Source: CAWKPF01 sp963851415 (GTDB lineage: Bacteria > Acidobacteriota > Thermoanaerobaculia > Multivoradales > Multivoraceae). Taken from it: a stretch of 64,000 nucleotides of DNA. The stretch spans positions 2,356,001 through 2,420,000 of the forward strand of contig CAWKPF010000003.1 of NCBI GenBank assembly GCA_963851415.1, written 5' to 3'. Of the stretch, positions 46,696 through 55,772 are shown one piece after another. The first letter of the stretch is position 1, and the number at the start of each line of letters is the position of its first letter. The position numbers and the translations under genes are program-made. The notes below the pieces were generated by a model. The model was given only the letters and a program-made list of their open reading frames with translations, did no database searches and was not told where the DNA came from.

Positions 46696-47042
46696 TCTGG
46701 CTCATTCTCTCCGCGGCGATGATGGTCGTGACCGCGCTCTACCACAGCGCCAGGGGCGAGAAGAACGTGGTCGGTCCGCTGCTGGCGCTCGATGTCCCGC
46801 TCATGCAAAACGCTCATATCCGGAAGGTCGTGCGCTGGGCCTGGCATATGACAAGCTACTTCATGGCCGTCTTTGCCGCCGTGATCCTGTGGCCGGGCAC
46901 ACCCCAAGGCTTGATTCTTGCCGTCGGGGCGGCATGGCTCACCCTCGGGATCGCGATCGGCATCGCCTGGCGCGGTCGCCATCGGGGCGCACCGATGCTG
47001 ATGGCCGCGGGTCTCTTCGCGATTCTCGGAGTGCTGACATGA
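46692..47042 (+). CDS. Four-helix membrane protein
   Basis: 116 residues: MIWLILSAAMMVVTALYH, an amphipathic segment (LLALDVPLMQNAHIRKVVRW), MTSYFMAVFAAVILW, ILAVGAAWLTLGIAIGIAW and a last helix (MLMAAGLFAILGVL). No family recognised. Coupled to the short upstream ORF by ATGA. Confidence 0.75.
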   Translation: MIWLILSAAMMVVTALYHSARGEKNVVGPLLALDVPLMQNAHIRKVVRWAWHMTSYFMAVFAAVILWPGTPQGLILAVGAAWLTLGIAIGIAWRGRHRGAPMLMAAGLFAILGVLT

Positions 47043-47096
47043 GCGAGCGAGAGTCCTCGGAGATCGCCGGCACTCGCGCATGAGAACCGCGGCCCT

Positions 47097-47118
47097 CGAG
47101 GATCGAGCAGACAGCTCC
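47097..47118 (+). repeat. Vestigial attC left arm
   Basis: GGATCGAGCAGACAGCTC differs at one position from the type B left arm GGATCGAGCGGACAGCTA. No core is visible. Confidence 0.4.
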
Positions 47119-47124
47119 CAACCG

Positions 47125-47547
47125 ATGAGCAGGATCTTCTTCTACGGCTTGTTCATGGATCGGTCTCTTCTCACCGAGAAGGGTCTTCACCCAGAGATGA
47201 TCGGACCGGCAGTGCTTCCCGACTACCGCATCCACATCGGCGAGCGAGCAACCCTGCTGCGATCCGCTTCGTGTCGCGCCTATGGAATCGTGATGGAGCT
47301 CGCCGACCGGGAGGCTCGCGCGCTCTACTCGGAACCGAGTGTTCGCCAGTACGTCCGAGAGCGCGTACGGGTGAAGCTTTTGGACACCAACGAAGCGATC
47401 GAGGCGTACTGCTACAACCTGCCGCGCGACCTGGGCCTGGCCGGCGCGAATCCCGCATACGCGACCCGGCTGTCGCAGTTGGCCCGGGCGCTGCAGTTCG
47501 ATTCGGCGTACGTCGAAGAAATCGCTGCGTTCTCCCAGGTGTCGTAG
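47125..47547 (+). CDS. Gamma-glutamylcyclotransferase-like protein
   Basis: 140 residues from ATG 47125. It starts MSRIFFYGLFMDRSLL, the substrate-loop region of the GGCT/AIG2 fold, then ERATLLRSASCRAYGIVMELADREARALY, the usual second block. The catalytic Glu position corresponds to the YSEPS/VRQYVRERV region. Probable role in glutathione-related or other gamma-glutamyl chemistry; the family is broad. Confidence 0.78.
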   Translation: MSRIFFYGLFMDRSLLTEKGLHPEMIGPAVLPDYRIHIGERATLLRSASCRAYGIVMELADREARALYSEPSVRQYVRERVRVKLLDTNEAIEAYCYNLPRDLGLAGANPAYATRLSQLARALQFDSAYVEEIAAFSQVS

Positions 47548-47738
47548 TTCCTCATACGCGGCGCTTCAGTCCCATCGAGAGGACAGCGCCGTCTGACAGG
47601 CGGGGCGACGGGGCGACAGCCGCGCGTTCGTGGCCTGCTAGCCTCGGGCGTCGACAGTCGCTGTGGTCGCGGTGCCAACAGCGGGCCGCGCCACTCAACA
47701 GCGAGGCCGTCGGGCCTCATGACGAATTGGAGACAACG

Positions 47739-48143
47739 ATGGCGAAGGTGACCGGAATTGGCGGCGTCTTCTTCAAGAGCAAGGACGATAGTGCGGCTTT
47801 GGCATCCTGGTACCAACGGCACCTGGGCATGCCGCTCGAGGACTTCGGCGGCGCTGTTCTCAAATGGCCGGAGGACAAGGCCGAGGACCAGGGGCTCACG
47901 GTGTGGCATCTCGCTGCCAGGGACAGCCAGTGGTTCAGTCCCAGCGATTCCTCCTTCATGATCAACTACCGCGTCGACAGCCTCGCCGAGTTGCTGGCGC
48001 AGCTGCGCGCAGAGGGTGTGGAGATCGTGAAGGGACCCGAGTCGCACGAGAATGGGAAGTTCGCCTGGATCATGGATCCGGAGGGAAACAAGATCGAGCT
48101 CTGGGAGCCGATGCTCTGGGACGACAAGAACAAGGATGCCTAG
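47739..48143 (+). CDS. VOC-family protein
   Basis: 134 residues: ITGIGGVFFKSKD-like start, ALASWYQRHLGMPLEDFGG, YRVDSLAELLAQLRAEGVEIVKGP and WIMDPEGNKIELWEPM, a textbook VOC/glyoxalase-like domain with the C-terminal Glu (KIELWEP). Function unassigned. Confidence 0.9.
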   Translation: MAKVTGIGGVFFKSKDDSAALASWYQRHLGMPLEDFGGAVLKWPEDKAEDQGLTVWHLAARDSQWFSPSDSSFMINYRVDSLAELLAQLRAEGVEIVKGPESHENGKFAWIMDPEGNKIELWEPMLWDDKNKDA

Positions 48144-48418
48144 CCTCCCGGGCGGGAGCTCGGCGCAATCGCCCTTCGCCTTCGGTCCAGGCTGACATCG
48201 GTAGAGCCACTGCTGACAAACGGCACCATAGGTGAAGCAGGGCCATTGGACGCACGAGATCGAGAACCTCGGAGACACTCCACTCCCTGATCGCCGAGCT
48301 CAAGGCCGAGCCTCGATAGCCGGCTCGCCACCGTCCGACCACAGAATCGAGCGGCCAGGCCACATGCAGCTACCGCTCATGCTCGGCCGGTGGCCGATCT
48401 CATGAGCCGAGGAAGATC
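48144..48418. other. Intergenic stretch holding a vestigial attC
   Basis: No gene recognised. The right part contains the decayed attC at 48331-48397; the rest shows nothing. Confidence 0.5.
48331..48397 (+). repeat. Vestigial attC (type B)
   Basis: GTCCGAC (48333-48339), then ATCGAGCGGCCAGG, ATGCAGCTACCGCTCATG and CGGCCGGTGGCC. It aligns along its full length with short type B sites but both cores are mutated. Confidence 0.65.
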
Positions 48419-48835
48419 ATGAAGACCCACGACAAACCTGCCCGGTCCCTGACCAAGGAGAACTTTCGTGAGTATCTCGACGCGCTCGAGAGCGTTGACA
48501 CGGAAGCACTGACGACACGCTTCTACCATCAGGACTTCTCGATCGAGATGGGTGAAGAGACGCTGGATCTGGCCGGACTCCTGGAATTCGAGAGGTCGAT
48601 GAAGTCTCTGGTGGACTTTCACTTCCAGGTAGACCAGATCGTCGCTGATGAGTCGGGCATTGCCATCGATGCCATCGAAACGTTCTTCGTGCTGCAGGAC
48701 GCGGAAGTTCCCATCATCGGCCCCGCTCACAAGGGTGAACGTTGGGAGCTTCACCTCAACGTGTTCTACACGCTCCGAGATGGACGAATCTCTGGCATCA
48801 GGGCCAACGTCTTGTCCGCGCAGAAGATCGAGTAG
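48419..48835 (+). CDS. NTF2-like (SnoaL) protein
   Basis: 138 residues, no signal: NFREYLDALESVDTEALTTRFYHQDFSIEM, LLEFERSMKSLVDFHFQVDQI and LHLNVFYTLRDGRISGIRAN. This is the polyketide-cyclase-like SnoaL arrangement. Cytoplasmic, substrate unknown. Confidence 0.85.
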   Translation: MKTHDKPARSLTKENFREYLDALESVDTEALTTRFYHQDFSIEMGEETLDLAGLLEFERSMKSLVDFHFQVDQIVADESGIAIDAIETFFVLQDAEVPIIGPAHKGERWELHLNVFYTLRDGRISGIRANVLSAQKIE

Positions 48836-48939
48836 CTTTCGCGAGCTGCCCTGCATGGGTCTCGGAATCAGGGAGCTACGCAGGGGACCGACCCTTTCAA
48901 TCTCAGCACCCAGGGTTCGCCGGCGAAGGAAGGTGAGCG

Positions 48940-49353
48940 TTGACCAGAACTGGATTTGTCGATCACATCGGGATTGGTGTCCCGGATCTCGCTGCCGCCA
49001 AGCGGTACTACGATGAGCTCATGCCCGTCCTCGGGCTGAAACCCTGGTTCCAGACGAGCCCGACACTCAACTACGGGCCGGATGGGGCCAAGGGCTCGCA
49101 GCTGTTCTTCTACCAGACCCGCGAGCCCGGTCGCTACTCGCGCTACTGCACGGGCCTCCACCACCTCGCCTTCCTGGTCTCGAGCCGCGCGATCGTCAGA
49201 GAAGCACATCGATGGGCTGAATCGCACGACGCCGAGATTCTGGACGAGCCAAGTGCATTTCCGGAGTACGGGACCCACTGCTACGCGACCTATTGGCTCG
49301 ACCCTCACGGATTCAAACTCGAGGTCGTCTGCCACGATCCTGAGGAGACGTAG
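48940..49353 (+). CDS. VOC-family protein
   Basis: 137 residues from TTG: FVDHIGIGVPDLAAAKRYYDELM, GLHHLAFLVSSRAIVREAHRW and YATYWLDPHGFKLEVVCHD, with His/His/Glu metal ligands in the expected places (DHIGIG, GLHHLAF, KLEVV). Probable metal-dependent lyase or isomerase relative. GAAGGTGAG precedes the start. Confidence 0.9.
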   Translation: MTRTGFVDHIGIGVPDLAAAKRYYDELMPVLGLKPWFQTSPTLNYGPDGAKGSQLFFYQTREPGRYSRYCTGLHHLAFLVSSRAIVREAHRWAESHDAEILDEPSAFPEYGTHCYATYWLDPHGFKLEVVCHDPEET

Positions 49354-49546
49354 GGATGCAGAGGGCGATCCGCAGGAATGCGAACTCGATGAGCAGACCG
49401 CCGAACCAGGGCGGGGCGAATCGAACCTCGTACACCTTCGAGGCGCATCAGTACCGTGAAGGCGTGACACCGGGACGCTCCGTGCGTCTCCACGTCGCGA
49501 CCGCTCCGCCTGATCCGTTCACTGGAGTACGAGAAGGGAGACTCTG

Positions 49547-50038
49547 ATGGGTTCAACGAAGCGTCCGAAGCTGTTTCCGCATCTCTGGTATTCGCACGAA
49601 GCCGAAGAGGCGGCGAGGTTCTACGCGTCGGTGTTCCCCGACTCACGGGCGGATCGCGTTGCCACGCTCCTGAGCGACTCCCCGAGCGGCCCTCCGGGAT
49701 CGGTCAAGGTCGTCGATTTCACTCTGCTCGGCCAGCGCCTTCAAGCCATCACCGCGGGGCCCCATCATGAGTTCAACGATGCGATCTCGATGGTCGTTCT
49801 CTGCGACGACCAGGCGGAGATAGACCGCTACTGGAACGCGCTCATCGAGGGAGGAGGAAGGGAGCAGGCTTGCGGATGGCTCGCGGACCGCTTCGGTCTC
49901 CGATGGCAGATCGTGCCCGCTGTCTTGGACGAGATGATGCGCGACGACGACCCGGCCCGTGCGAAGAGAGTGACCGATGAGCTCCTGAAGATGGGGAAGA
50001 TCGACATCGCGGCGCTCAAGAGTGCGTACGACTCATGA
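49547..50038 (+). CDS. PhnB-type VOC protein
   Basis: 163 residues: LFPHLWYSHEAEEAARFYASVFPDS, VVDFTLLGQRLQAITAGPHHEFNDAISMVV, ACGWLADRFGLRWQIVP and AKRVTDELLKMGKIDIAALK. This is the PhnB/3-demethylubiquinone methyltransferase-like VOC subgroup, whose true activity is mostly unknown. GGGAGAC precedes the ATG. Confidence 0.9.
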   Translation: MGSTKRPKLFPHLWYSHEAEEAARFYASVFPDSRADRVATLLSDSPSGPPGSVKVVDFTLLGQRLQAITAGPHHEFNDAISMVVLCDDQAEIDRYWNALIEGGGREQACGWLADRFGLRWQIVPAVLDEMMRDDDPARAKRVTDELLKMGKIDIAALKSAYDS

Positions 50039-50139
50039 CAACCAACCAGCACCCGCTGGCCGGGCGCTTCGACTCGGCAGTTCGATGACCGTGGCTCGAG
50101 CAACATCCCCCACCGTACCCGCCCCAGGAGAAAGACCCC

Positions 50140-51132
50140 TTGCGTAACCGACTCGCCTCCCCGATCTCCCTCCTCTTGCTGACGTCGTCGCTCGCCCTGG
50201 GGCAGTCTGCTCCGAGGATCGAGCGCTTTGCGGAAAATCCCGTCATCACCCCGGACCTTTTGGTAGGCGAGGATGGAGCAAACATCAACGGGCCGTCACT
50301 GATACGGGTGCCTCCATGGGTCGAGGGTGCACTCGGTCAGTACTACCTGTACTTCGCGCATCATGCTGGCACGTACATCCGGATGGCCTATGCCGAGGAC
50401 CTGAAGGGACCATGGAAGGTCTACGCACCGGGAACCCTGCGCCTCGAGAGCACGATCTGCAATGACATCACCGAAACGTCCTGGGCGGACTATCGCCACG
50501 TGGCGTCACCCGACGTCCACGTCGATCCCGAGTCTCGGCGGATCAGGATGTACTTTCATTGCCCCGTCTATATCTCCGGCCCGAAGTCCGATCCCGACAG
50601 CTACAAGCAGGTCACTCTCGTCGCTATCTCTAAAGACGGTCTGGGCTTCGAGGCGCAGGCGGAGCCCCTGGGGAACTCCTACTTTCGTGTCTTCCAGTGG
50701 GCTGATCAGTACTACGCGCTCGGCATGCCAGGCGTCTTCTACCGCTCGGCGGATGGGCTGAGCAACTTCGTCGAGGGGCCGACCCTATTCTCTTCCGACA
50801 TGCGCCATTCCGCGGTCGCGGTCCGGGACGGAAAGCTGTCCGTGCTGTACACGGTCGTGGGTGACAACCCCGAGCGCATCCTGTTCTCCGAGATCGAGCT
50901 CGGTCGCGACTGGATGACGTGGTCGGCCACAGAGCCGGTCGTTGCGCTGGAGCCCGAGCTCGATTGGGAGGGCGCGAATCGAGCCCATGAGCCATCTGTG
51001 CGCGGGTTCGTGATGGAACCGGTCCGTCAGCTGAGGGATCCCGCGCTCTTTGCAGCAGGGGACCACTCGTACCTGCTCTATTCTGTCGCCGGCGAGTCTG
51101 GAATCGCGATTGCGGAGATCCACTGGCGCTGA
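50140..51132 (+). CDS. Exported five-bladed beta-propeller, glycosidase-like (GH43/GH117-like)
   Basis: 330 residues from TTG with a signal peptide (PISLLLLTSSLALGQSAP). ENPVITPDLL, GQYYLYFAHHAGTYIRMAYAEDLKGPW and FVEGPTLFSSDMRHSAV recall GH43-type propellers, in which each blade presents Asp/Glu acids. Predicted periplasmic or extracellular carbohydrate-active protein; activity unproven. Confidence 0.75.
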   Translation: MRNRLASPISLLLLTSSLALGQSAPRIERFAENPVITPDLLVGEDGANINGPSLIRVPPWVEGALGQYYLYFAHHAGTYIRMAYAEDLKGPWKVYAPGTLRLESTICNDITETSWADYRHVASPDVHVDPESRRIRMYFHCPVYISGPKSDPDSYKQVTLVAISKDGLGFEAQAEPLGNSYFRVFQWADQYYALGMPGVFYRSADGLSNFVEGPTLFSSDMRHSAVAVRDGKLSVLYTVVGDNPERILFSEIELGRDWMTWSATEPVVALEPELDWEGANRAHEPSVRGFVMEPVRQLRDPALFAAGDHSYLLYSVAGESGIAIAEIHWR

Positions 51133-51226
51133 TGCTGTCGTGACCGCAGGTCTCCAGTTCCCGAATGACTCCTCGCCCCCTCCGGCTCGCCCCGGTCAGA
51201 CGAGGAAGCGCCCGGCCCCGGGGCGG

Positions 51227-51232
51227 TAGAGT
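51227..51232 (+). promoter_or_regulatory. -10-like TAGAGT before the 51242 gene
   Basis: TAGAGT preceded by GGCGG, ending 9 nt before the ATG at 51242, the arrangement of the array's TA promoters. Confidence 0.4.
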
Positions 51233-51241
51233 CGAGCGAGC

Positions 51242-51574
51242 ATGAAAGCCTTGCAGTTCGTCAAGCTGACCCACACCGCGATCTGGGCATTCTTCGTCGC
51301 ATGTATTCTGGCGATTCCCATCTTCACGGCCCTGTCCGAGTTTCGTCTCGCCGCACTGTTCGTGGCGATTGTCGGAATCGAGGTGCTCGTTCTCGCACTC
51401 AACCGAATGACCTGCCCGTTGACCAACGTGGCGGCTCGATACACCACGGACCGGCGCCCCAACTTCGATATCTACCTGCCCGCGTGGCTTGCTCGTTCCA
51501 ACAAGAGCCTCTTCGGCACCCTGTACGTCGGCTCCGTTCTCTTTCTCCTCGCCCGCTTCGTTGCCTCGGGCTAG
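51242..51574 (+). CDS. Three-helix membrane protein of unknown function
   Basis: 110 residues: LTHTAIWAFFVACILAIPIF and LAALFVAIVGIEVLVLALN, then LNRMTCPLTNVAARYTTDRRPNFDIYLP with a conserved-looking Cys-Pro-Leu-Thr, and a final helix GTLYVGSVLFLLARFV. Similar small proteins occur widely, but I know no function. A decayed attC arm follows, so this is probably the oldest surviving cassette. Confidence 0.7.
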   Translation: MKALQFVKLTHTAIWAFFVACILAIPIFTALSEFRLAALFVAIVGIEVLVLALNRMTCPLTNVAARYTTDRRPNFDIYLPAWLARSNKSLFGTLYVGSVLFLLARFVASG

Positions 51575-51595
51575 GTCGCTGCCCGCGTGAAACGC

Positions 51596-51628
51596 CGCAG
51601 CACTGACAACACCCTTCAAAGGACGAGA
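51596..51628 (+). repeat. Vestigial attC left arm, distal edge of the array
   Basis: CACTGACAACACCCTTCAAAG then GACGAGA aligns with type A sites (TAACAACACGCTTCAGAG then GACGAGA). R''-like CACTGAC. No right half. It lies about 140 bp from the end of cysS. Confidence 0.6.
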
Positions 51629-51768
51629 GCCTCCTTCTGGCCTCGGGCTCACCCGGCACCGCGCACGGGGTCGAGCGCTATGCGGTCGCACAGCGGCGCT
51701 GAAGGTCCAGCCGGGAGTCACAAGGGAAGCGCTCGGCTCTTCGAGCGTCCGTTGCTTCCCACGGGACT

Positions 51769-53334
51769 CTAGCGACGGCGAATCTCGAAATCGCCCCCGG
51801 CCAGGTCCCGTAGCTCGAAGCCCAGCTCGTCCAGGCGATCCCGAATCCGGTCGCTGAGCGCGAACTGCTTGAACGAGCGAGCCTCGCGGCGAACCTCTCC
51901 GAGCAGTTGGAGCAGCTCGGACTCGCTCTCCCCTCCCGCCGCAGGCCCGCCGGCACTCCTCTCCGCCGGGAAGCCGAGGGTGTGGAGCAGTCGCACCAGA
52001 GTGCCGACGACGAGCGACTGCGCAGGTACCGCCGACTCGTCGACCAGCGCGCGGCCGCCCTCGAGTAGATTCTTGTTCGCCCATGACGACAGTTCCGCCA
52101 CCGCCGCCAGCGCCTCGGGTGTGTTGAAGTCGTCATCCATCCCGTGCTCGAAGCCTTCGATCGCGCGCTGCGCGACATCGAAGGCCTCCCCTTCCGTGGC
52201 CGGAGCGGCGAAGATGCCCTCGGCGCAGGCGACCTCGCGAAGCTCGTCGACCGTTGCGTAGAGCCGATCGAGCCGCGCGGTCGACTGATCGAGGAGCTCT
52301 CCCGAGAACTGGATCGGCGAGCGGTAGTGGCTCGCCAGCAGCAGCATGCGCACCGCCAGGGGGTCGTAGGGCCCCTCGGGCCACACCATCTCGCGAATCC
52401 ACTTCACGTTGCCGAGCGACTTCGACATCTTCACCGTCTCACCCTCGGCATACTCGCTGTCGAGCTCTTCCTGACTCTTCGCCTTGACCGTGATGAAGCC
52501 GTTGTGCAGCCAGTAGCGGACCGGCGGCTCCCCGGCGAGCGTCTCGGCCCAACCGCAACAATTCTGCGCCCGCTCGTTCTCGTGGTGAGGGAACAGCAGA
52601 TCCGCCCCTCCCCCGTGGATGTCGAAGGGCATGCCGAGATAGTGCTCGGAGAGCGCCGAGCACTCGAGGTGCCAGCCCGGGCGGCCGACACCCCAGGGGG
52701 ACTCCCAGCCGGGAACCTGCTCTGGATGATCCAGGAACTCCTGCGGGTCGTTCTTGTTGAGCTTCCACAGAATGAAGTCACCGGGATTGCGCTTGACCGC
52801 CAGCTGTTCCTCCCCCAGCCGACCCGCCGCATCGGTGCGCTGCTGATCGAGATCTCGGCCCGACAGGGCCCCGTAGCCCTCGAACGAGGAGACATCGAAG
52901 TAGACATCGCCATCTGCGGCGGCGTACGCGTTGCCGCTCTCGATCAGTCGCATGCCCAGGGCCACCATCTCCTCGATGTGATCGGTGGCTCGCGGATGCA
53001 CGTCAGCGGGGCGGTTGCCGAGCGCCGACGTCACGCGCCCATACTCCTCCATGTAGACCCACGTGACCTCCCGCCAATCGCGGTTCTCGCGAATCGCCCG
53101 TTTGATGATGTTGTCGTCGACATCGGTGAAGTTGGTGACGTAACGAACCTCATATCCCCGATATTCGAGATAGCGACGCATGGTGTCGGGCACGATGGCC
53201 GCTCGACCATGCCCTAGATGCAGGCTGTCGTAGACGGTCGGCCCGCAGTAGTACATTCCGACCTTGCGACCGACCGGATCGACGGGCCGGAACGGCTCCT
53301 TGCTGCGGCTCTGGGTGTTGTAGACGGTCAACAT
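51769..53334 (-). CDS. cysS: Cysteine--tRNA ligase
   Basis: 521 residues from ATG 53334. Class I synthetase: MYYCGPTVYDSLHLGHGR (zinc Cys and HLGH), WHLECSALSEHYLG (zinc Cys), LFPHHENERAQ (zinc His), TVKMSKSLGN (KMSKS), then the helical anticodon domain and the C-terminal extension ending DFEIRRR. It loads tRNA-Cys. A longer upstream frame exists, but MLTVYNTQSRS is the normal start. It marks the right chromosomal edge of the integron and is free of frameshifts. Confidence 0.96.
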   Translation of the reverse strand: MLTVYNTQSRSKEPFRPVDPVGRKVGMYYCGPTVYDSLHLGHGRAAIVPDTMRRYLEYRGYEVRYVTNFTDVDDNIIKRAIRENRDWREVTWVYMEEYGRVTSALGNRPADVHPRATDHIEEMVALGMRLIESGNAYAAADGDVYFDVSSFEGYGALSGRDLDQQRTDAAGRLGEEQLAVKRNPGDFILWKLNKNDPQEFLDHPEQVPGWESPWGVGRPGWHLECSALSEHYLGMPFDIHGGGADLLFPHHENERAQNCCGWAETLAGEPPVRYWLHNGFITVKAKSQEELDSEYAEGETVKMSKSLGNVKWIREMVWPEGPYDPLAVRMLLLASHYRSPIQFSGELLDQSTARLDRLYATVDELREVACAEGIFAAPATEGEAFDVAQRAIEGFEHGMDDDFNTPEALAAVAELSSWANKNLLEGGRALVDESAVPAQSLVVGTLVRLLHTLGFPAERSAGGPAAGGESESELLQLLGEVRREARSFKQFALSDRIRDRLDELGFELRDLAGGDFEIRRR

Positions 53335-53447
53335 CGAAACGATCTTTCTCTGGAACGAAGCAAAGGGAAAGGGGATCGCAGGGAACTCGCGACGCGGGCT
53401 CTGGCCGAACCGATGCCCGATTCTGCCATGCTCTCGCCGGAGCGCGA

Positions 53448-55772
53448 TCAAAGGGTTCGGCGGTTGAGACGCAGACTGTTCCCCACGACAGTCACGCTCG
53501 ACATCGCCATCGCCGCTGCGGCCAGCGCTGGATGCAGATGACGCAGCGGCTCGGGCGCCCACTCGGCACCCGCCAGGACCCCCGCTGCGACCGGAATCAG
53601 CAGCACGTTGTAGACGAAAGCCCAGAAGAGGTTCTGCCGAATCGTCGACATCGTCGCCCGGGACAGACGCGTGGCCGTAGCGATGGATCGAAGGTCGTCT
53701 GACATCAGAGTCACATCCGCGGCTTCCAGCGCCACATCGGCGCCCCCCCCGATCGCGATCCCGACATCCGCCCGCGCCAGAGCGGGAGCGTCGTTGATCC
53801 CGTCGCCGACCATGGCGACTCGCGCACCCCGCTGGTGGGCGTGCTCCTGCTCGATACGCAGCAGGGCCTCTTTGTCCTCGGGAAGCACTCGTGCCTGCAC
53901 GCGCTCGATGCCGACCCGCTCCGCGATCGCTCGGGCCGTGGCCTGGTCATCGCCGGTCACCATCACACACTCGACGTCGAGCTCACGCAGTTGCTTCACG
54001 GCTTCGGCCGCATGAGGTTTCTCGCGATCTTCGAGGCCGATCAATCCCTTGGCCTCGGAGTCCACCTCGACGGCAATCACGGTGCGTCCCTGTGCGCTCA
54101 GCTGCGCCAGGGGCCCCGCAACCCGGGAAAGCCCTTCCTCTCCCAGGACCCAGTCCGGCTTGCCGACTCGCACACGGTGCTCACCGATCAGTCCCGTGAC
54201 CCCGTTGCCGGGGAAGCTCACGAAGTCGAGCGGTCGCATGACCCGGCTCCCGCGCTCGGTGGCCGCCCTGACCAGGGCCTTGGCGAGAGGATGCTCCGAC
54301 CCCGACTCCACGGCCGCCGCCAGACGGAGCCATGGATCGGTGGCAGCCTGGTCGAAAGCCACCACATCGGTCACCTGGGGCATCCCCGCGGTCAACGTAC
54401 CGGTCTTGTCGAAGAGCACCGTGCGCACCCGGTGCAGCTCCTCGAGCGCGGTGCTGTCCTTGAACAGCACACCCAGCGACGCCCCTCGCCCCATCCCGAC
54501 CATGATCGCAGTGGGAGTCGCGAGGCCGAGCGCGCAGGGGCAGGCGATCACCAGCACCGCCACCATACGCACGATCGCCGCGGAGAGCTCGCCACCGATC
54601 CACCACCACGCGAGAAAGGTCACCAGCGCGATGAGCACCATCGCCGGCACGAAGACCGCGGAAACCCGGTCTGCCAGATTCTGGATGGGAGGCTTGCTGC
54701 CCTGGGCTCGCTGCACCAGCCGGACGATGCGCCCCAGCGCGGAGTCGCGTCCGACCCCGGTCACCTCCACCGTCAGCAGGCCGTCCCCGTTCACGGTACC
54801 GCCATAGACCGAGGATCCCGGCTCCTTGCCGACCGGGATGGACTCCCCCGTCAGGAGACTCTCGTCGATCGACGAAACACCCGAGAGCACGCTCCCGTCG
54901 ACCGGCAGAGCCTCACCCGGCCGGATCAGAACGCGATCGCCGGGCCGGATCCGTTCGACCGGAACGAGCTGCTCCTCGGCGTCGTCGACATCCTCCCCCA
55001 CCAGCAGAGTCGCCATCTTCGGGGTGAGATCCATCAGCTGGCGAATCGCGTCGGAGGTCCGCGCCTTGGCCCGGGTCTCCAGGAACTTGCCCAGCTTGAC
55101 CAGGGTGATGATCACGGCGGCCGTCTCGAAGTAGACGTGGTCGCCGAGTCCGGGCACCAGGAGTACCGCCACCGAGAAGAAGAAGGCCGCGCTCGAGCCG
55201 AGGGCGACCAGCAGATCCATGTTGGCGCTCCGGTTGCGCAGCGAGCGCCACGCTCCGACGTAGAAGCCCGCCCCGGTGTAGAACTGGACCGGGAGCGCCA
55301 GCGCCATCAGGAGCCACCCGAACCAGGGTGACTCCACCACGGGCTCGAGCCGGCTCCCGGCGAACAAGCCGAAATCGGCACCCATCGAGAGAATGAAGAG
55401 CGGCACCGTGAAGACGAGCCCGACCAGGAATCGCCGACGCTCGATCGCGGCCTCGTCGCGACGCAGCTGCTCGGCCCGCTCGGAGGCTTCGATTCCCTCG
55501 TCGCTCAGGGCCGGCAGCACGACCTTGTAGCCCGCCTCCTCGACCGCCTCGGCCAGCGACTCCCGATCGGTCCGGCTCGGGTCGAAGCGCACCCGCGCGG
55601 TCTCCGTGGCGAGGTTCACGGATGCCTCGACGACACCCTCGTCTCGCGCGAGCGCCTTTTCCACCGAGGAGACACAGCCGGCACAGTGCATGCCAATGAC
55701 GGGAAACTCGACCTCACGGGTCTGCGCGGTCGAGCGCTGCGGGTCTGCGTGGGCAGTCAGTGGCTCACTCAT
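53448..55772 (-). CDS. copA: Copper-translocating P1B-type ATPase
   Basis: 774 residues from ATG 55772. One N-terminal heavy-metal domain (GMHCAGCVSSVEKAL, C30/C33), eight predicted helices, the TGES actuator (LLTGESIPVGKE), the CPC metal site (about 409-411, IACPCALGLATP), the DKTGTLT phosphorylation site (D about 454), SEHPLAKAL, GDGINDAPAL, and the copper-type last helices (YNVLLIPVAAG, MAMSSVTVVGNSLRL). Predicted Cu+ efflux. Its ATG overlaps the binding-protein stop by 8 nt, the last gene of the metal operon. Confidence 0.95.
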   Translation of the reverse strand: MSEPLTAHADPQRSTAQTREVEFPVIGMHCAGCVSSVEKALARDEGVVEASVNLATETARVRFDPSRTDRESLAEAVEEAGYKVVLPALSDEGIEASERAEQLRRDEAAIERRRFLVGLVFTVPLFILSMGADFGLFAGSRLEPVVESPWFGWLLMALALPVQFYTGAGFYVGAWRSLRNRSANMDLLVALGSSAAFFFSVAVLLVPGLGDHVYFETAAVIITLVKLGKFLETRAKARTSDAIRQLMDLTPKMATLLVGEDVDDAEEQLVPVERIRPGDRVLIRPGEALPVDGSVLSGVSSIDESLLTGESIPVGKEPGSSVYGGTVNGDGLLTVEVTGVGRDSALGRIVRLVQRAQGSKPPIQNLADRVSAVFVPAMVLIALVTFLAWWWIGGELSAAIVRMVAVLVIACPCALGLATPTAIMVGMGRGASLGVLFKDSTALEELHRVRTVLFDKTGTLTAGMPQVTDVVAFDQAATDPWLRLAAAVESGSEHPLAKALVRAATERGSRVMRPLDFVSFPGNGVTGLIGEHRVRVGKPDWVLGEEGLSRVAGPLAQLSAQGRTVIAVEVDSEAKGLIGLEDREKPHAAEAVKQLRELDVECVMVTGDDQATARAIAERVGIERVQARVLPEDKEALLRIEQEHAHQRGARVAMVGDGINDAPALARADVGIAIGGGADVALEAADVTLMSDDLRSIATATRLSRATMSTIRQNLFWAFVYNVLLIPVAAGVLAGAEWAPEPLRHLHPALAAAAMAMSSVTVVGNSLRLNRRTL

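Noticed and set aside
51769..53562. N-terminal extension of cysS to 53562
   Set aside because: The added 76 residues lie antisense to nothing conserved, look non-coding, overlap the end of copA and precede the canonical MLTVYNTQS start.
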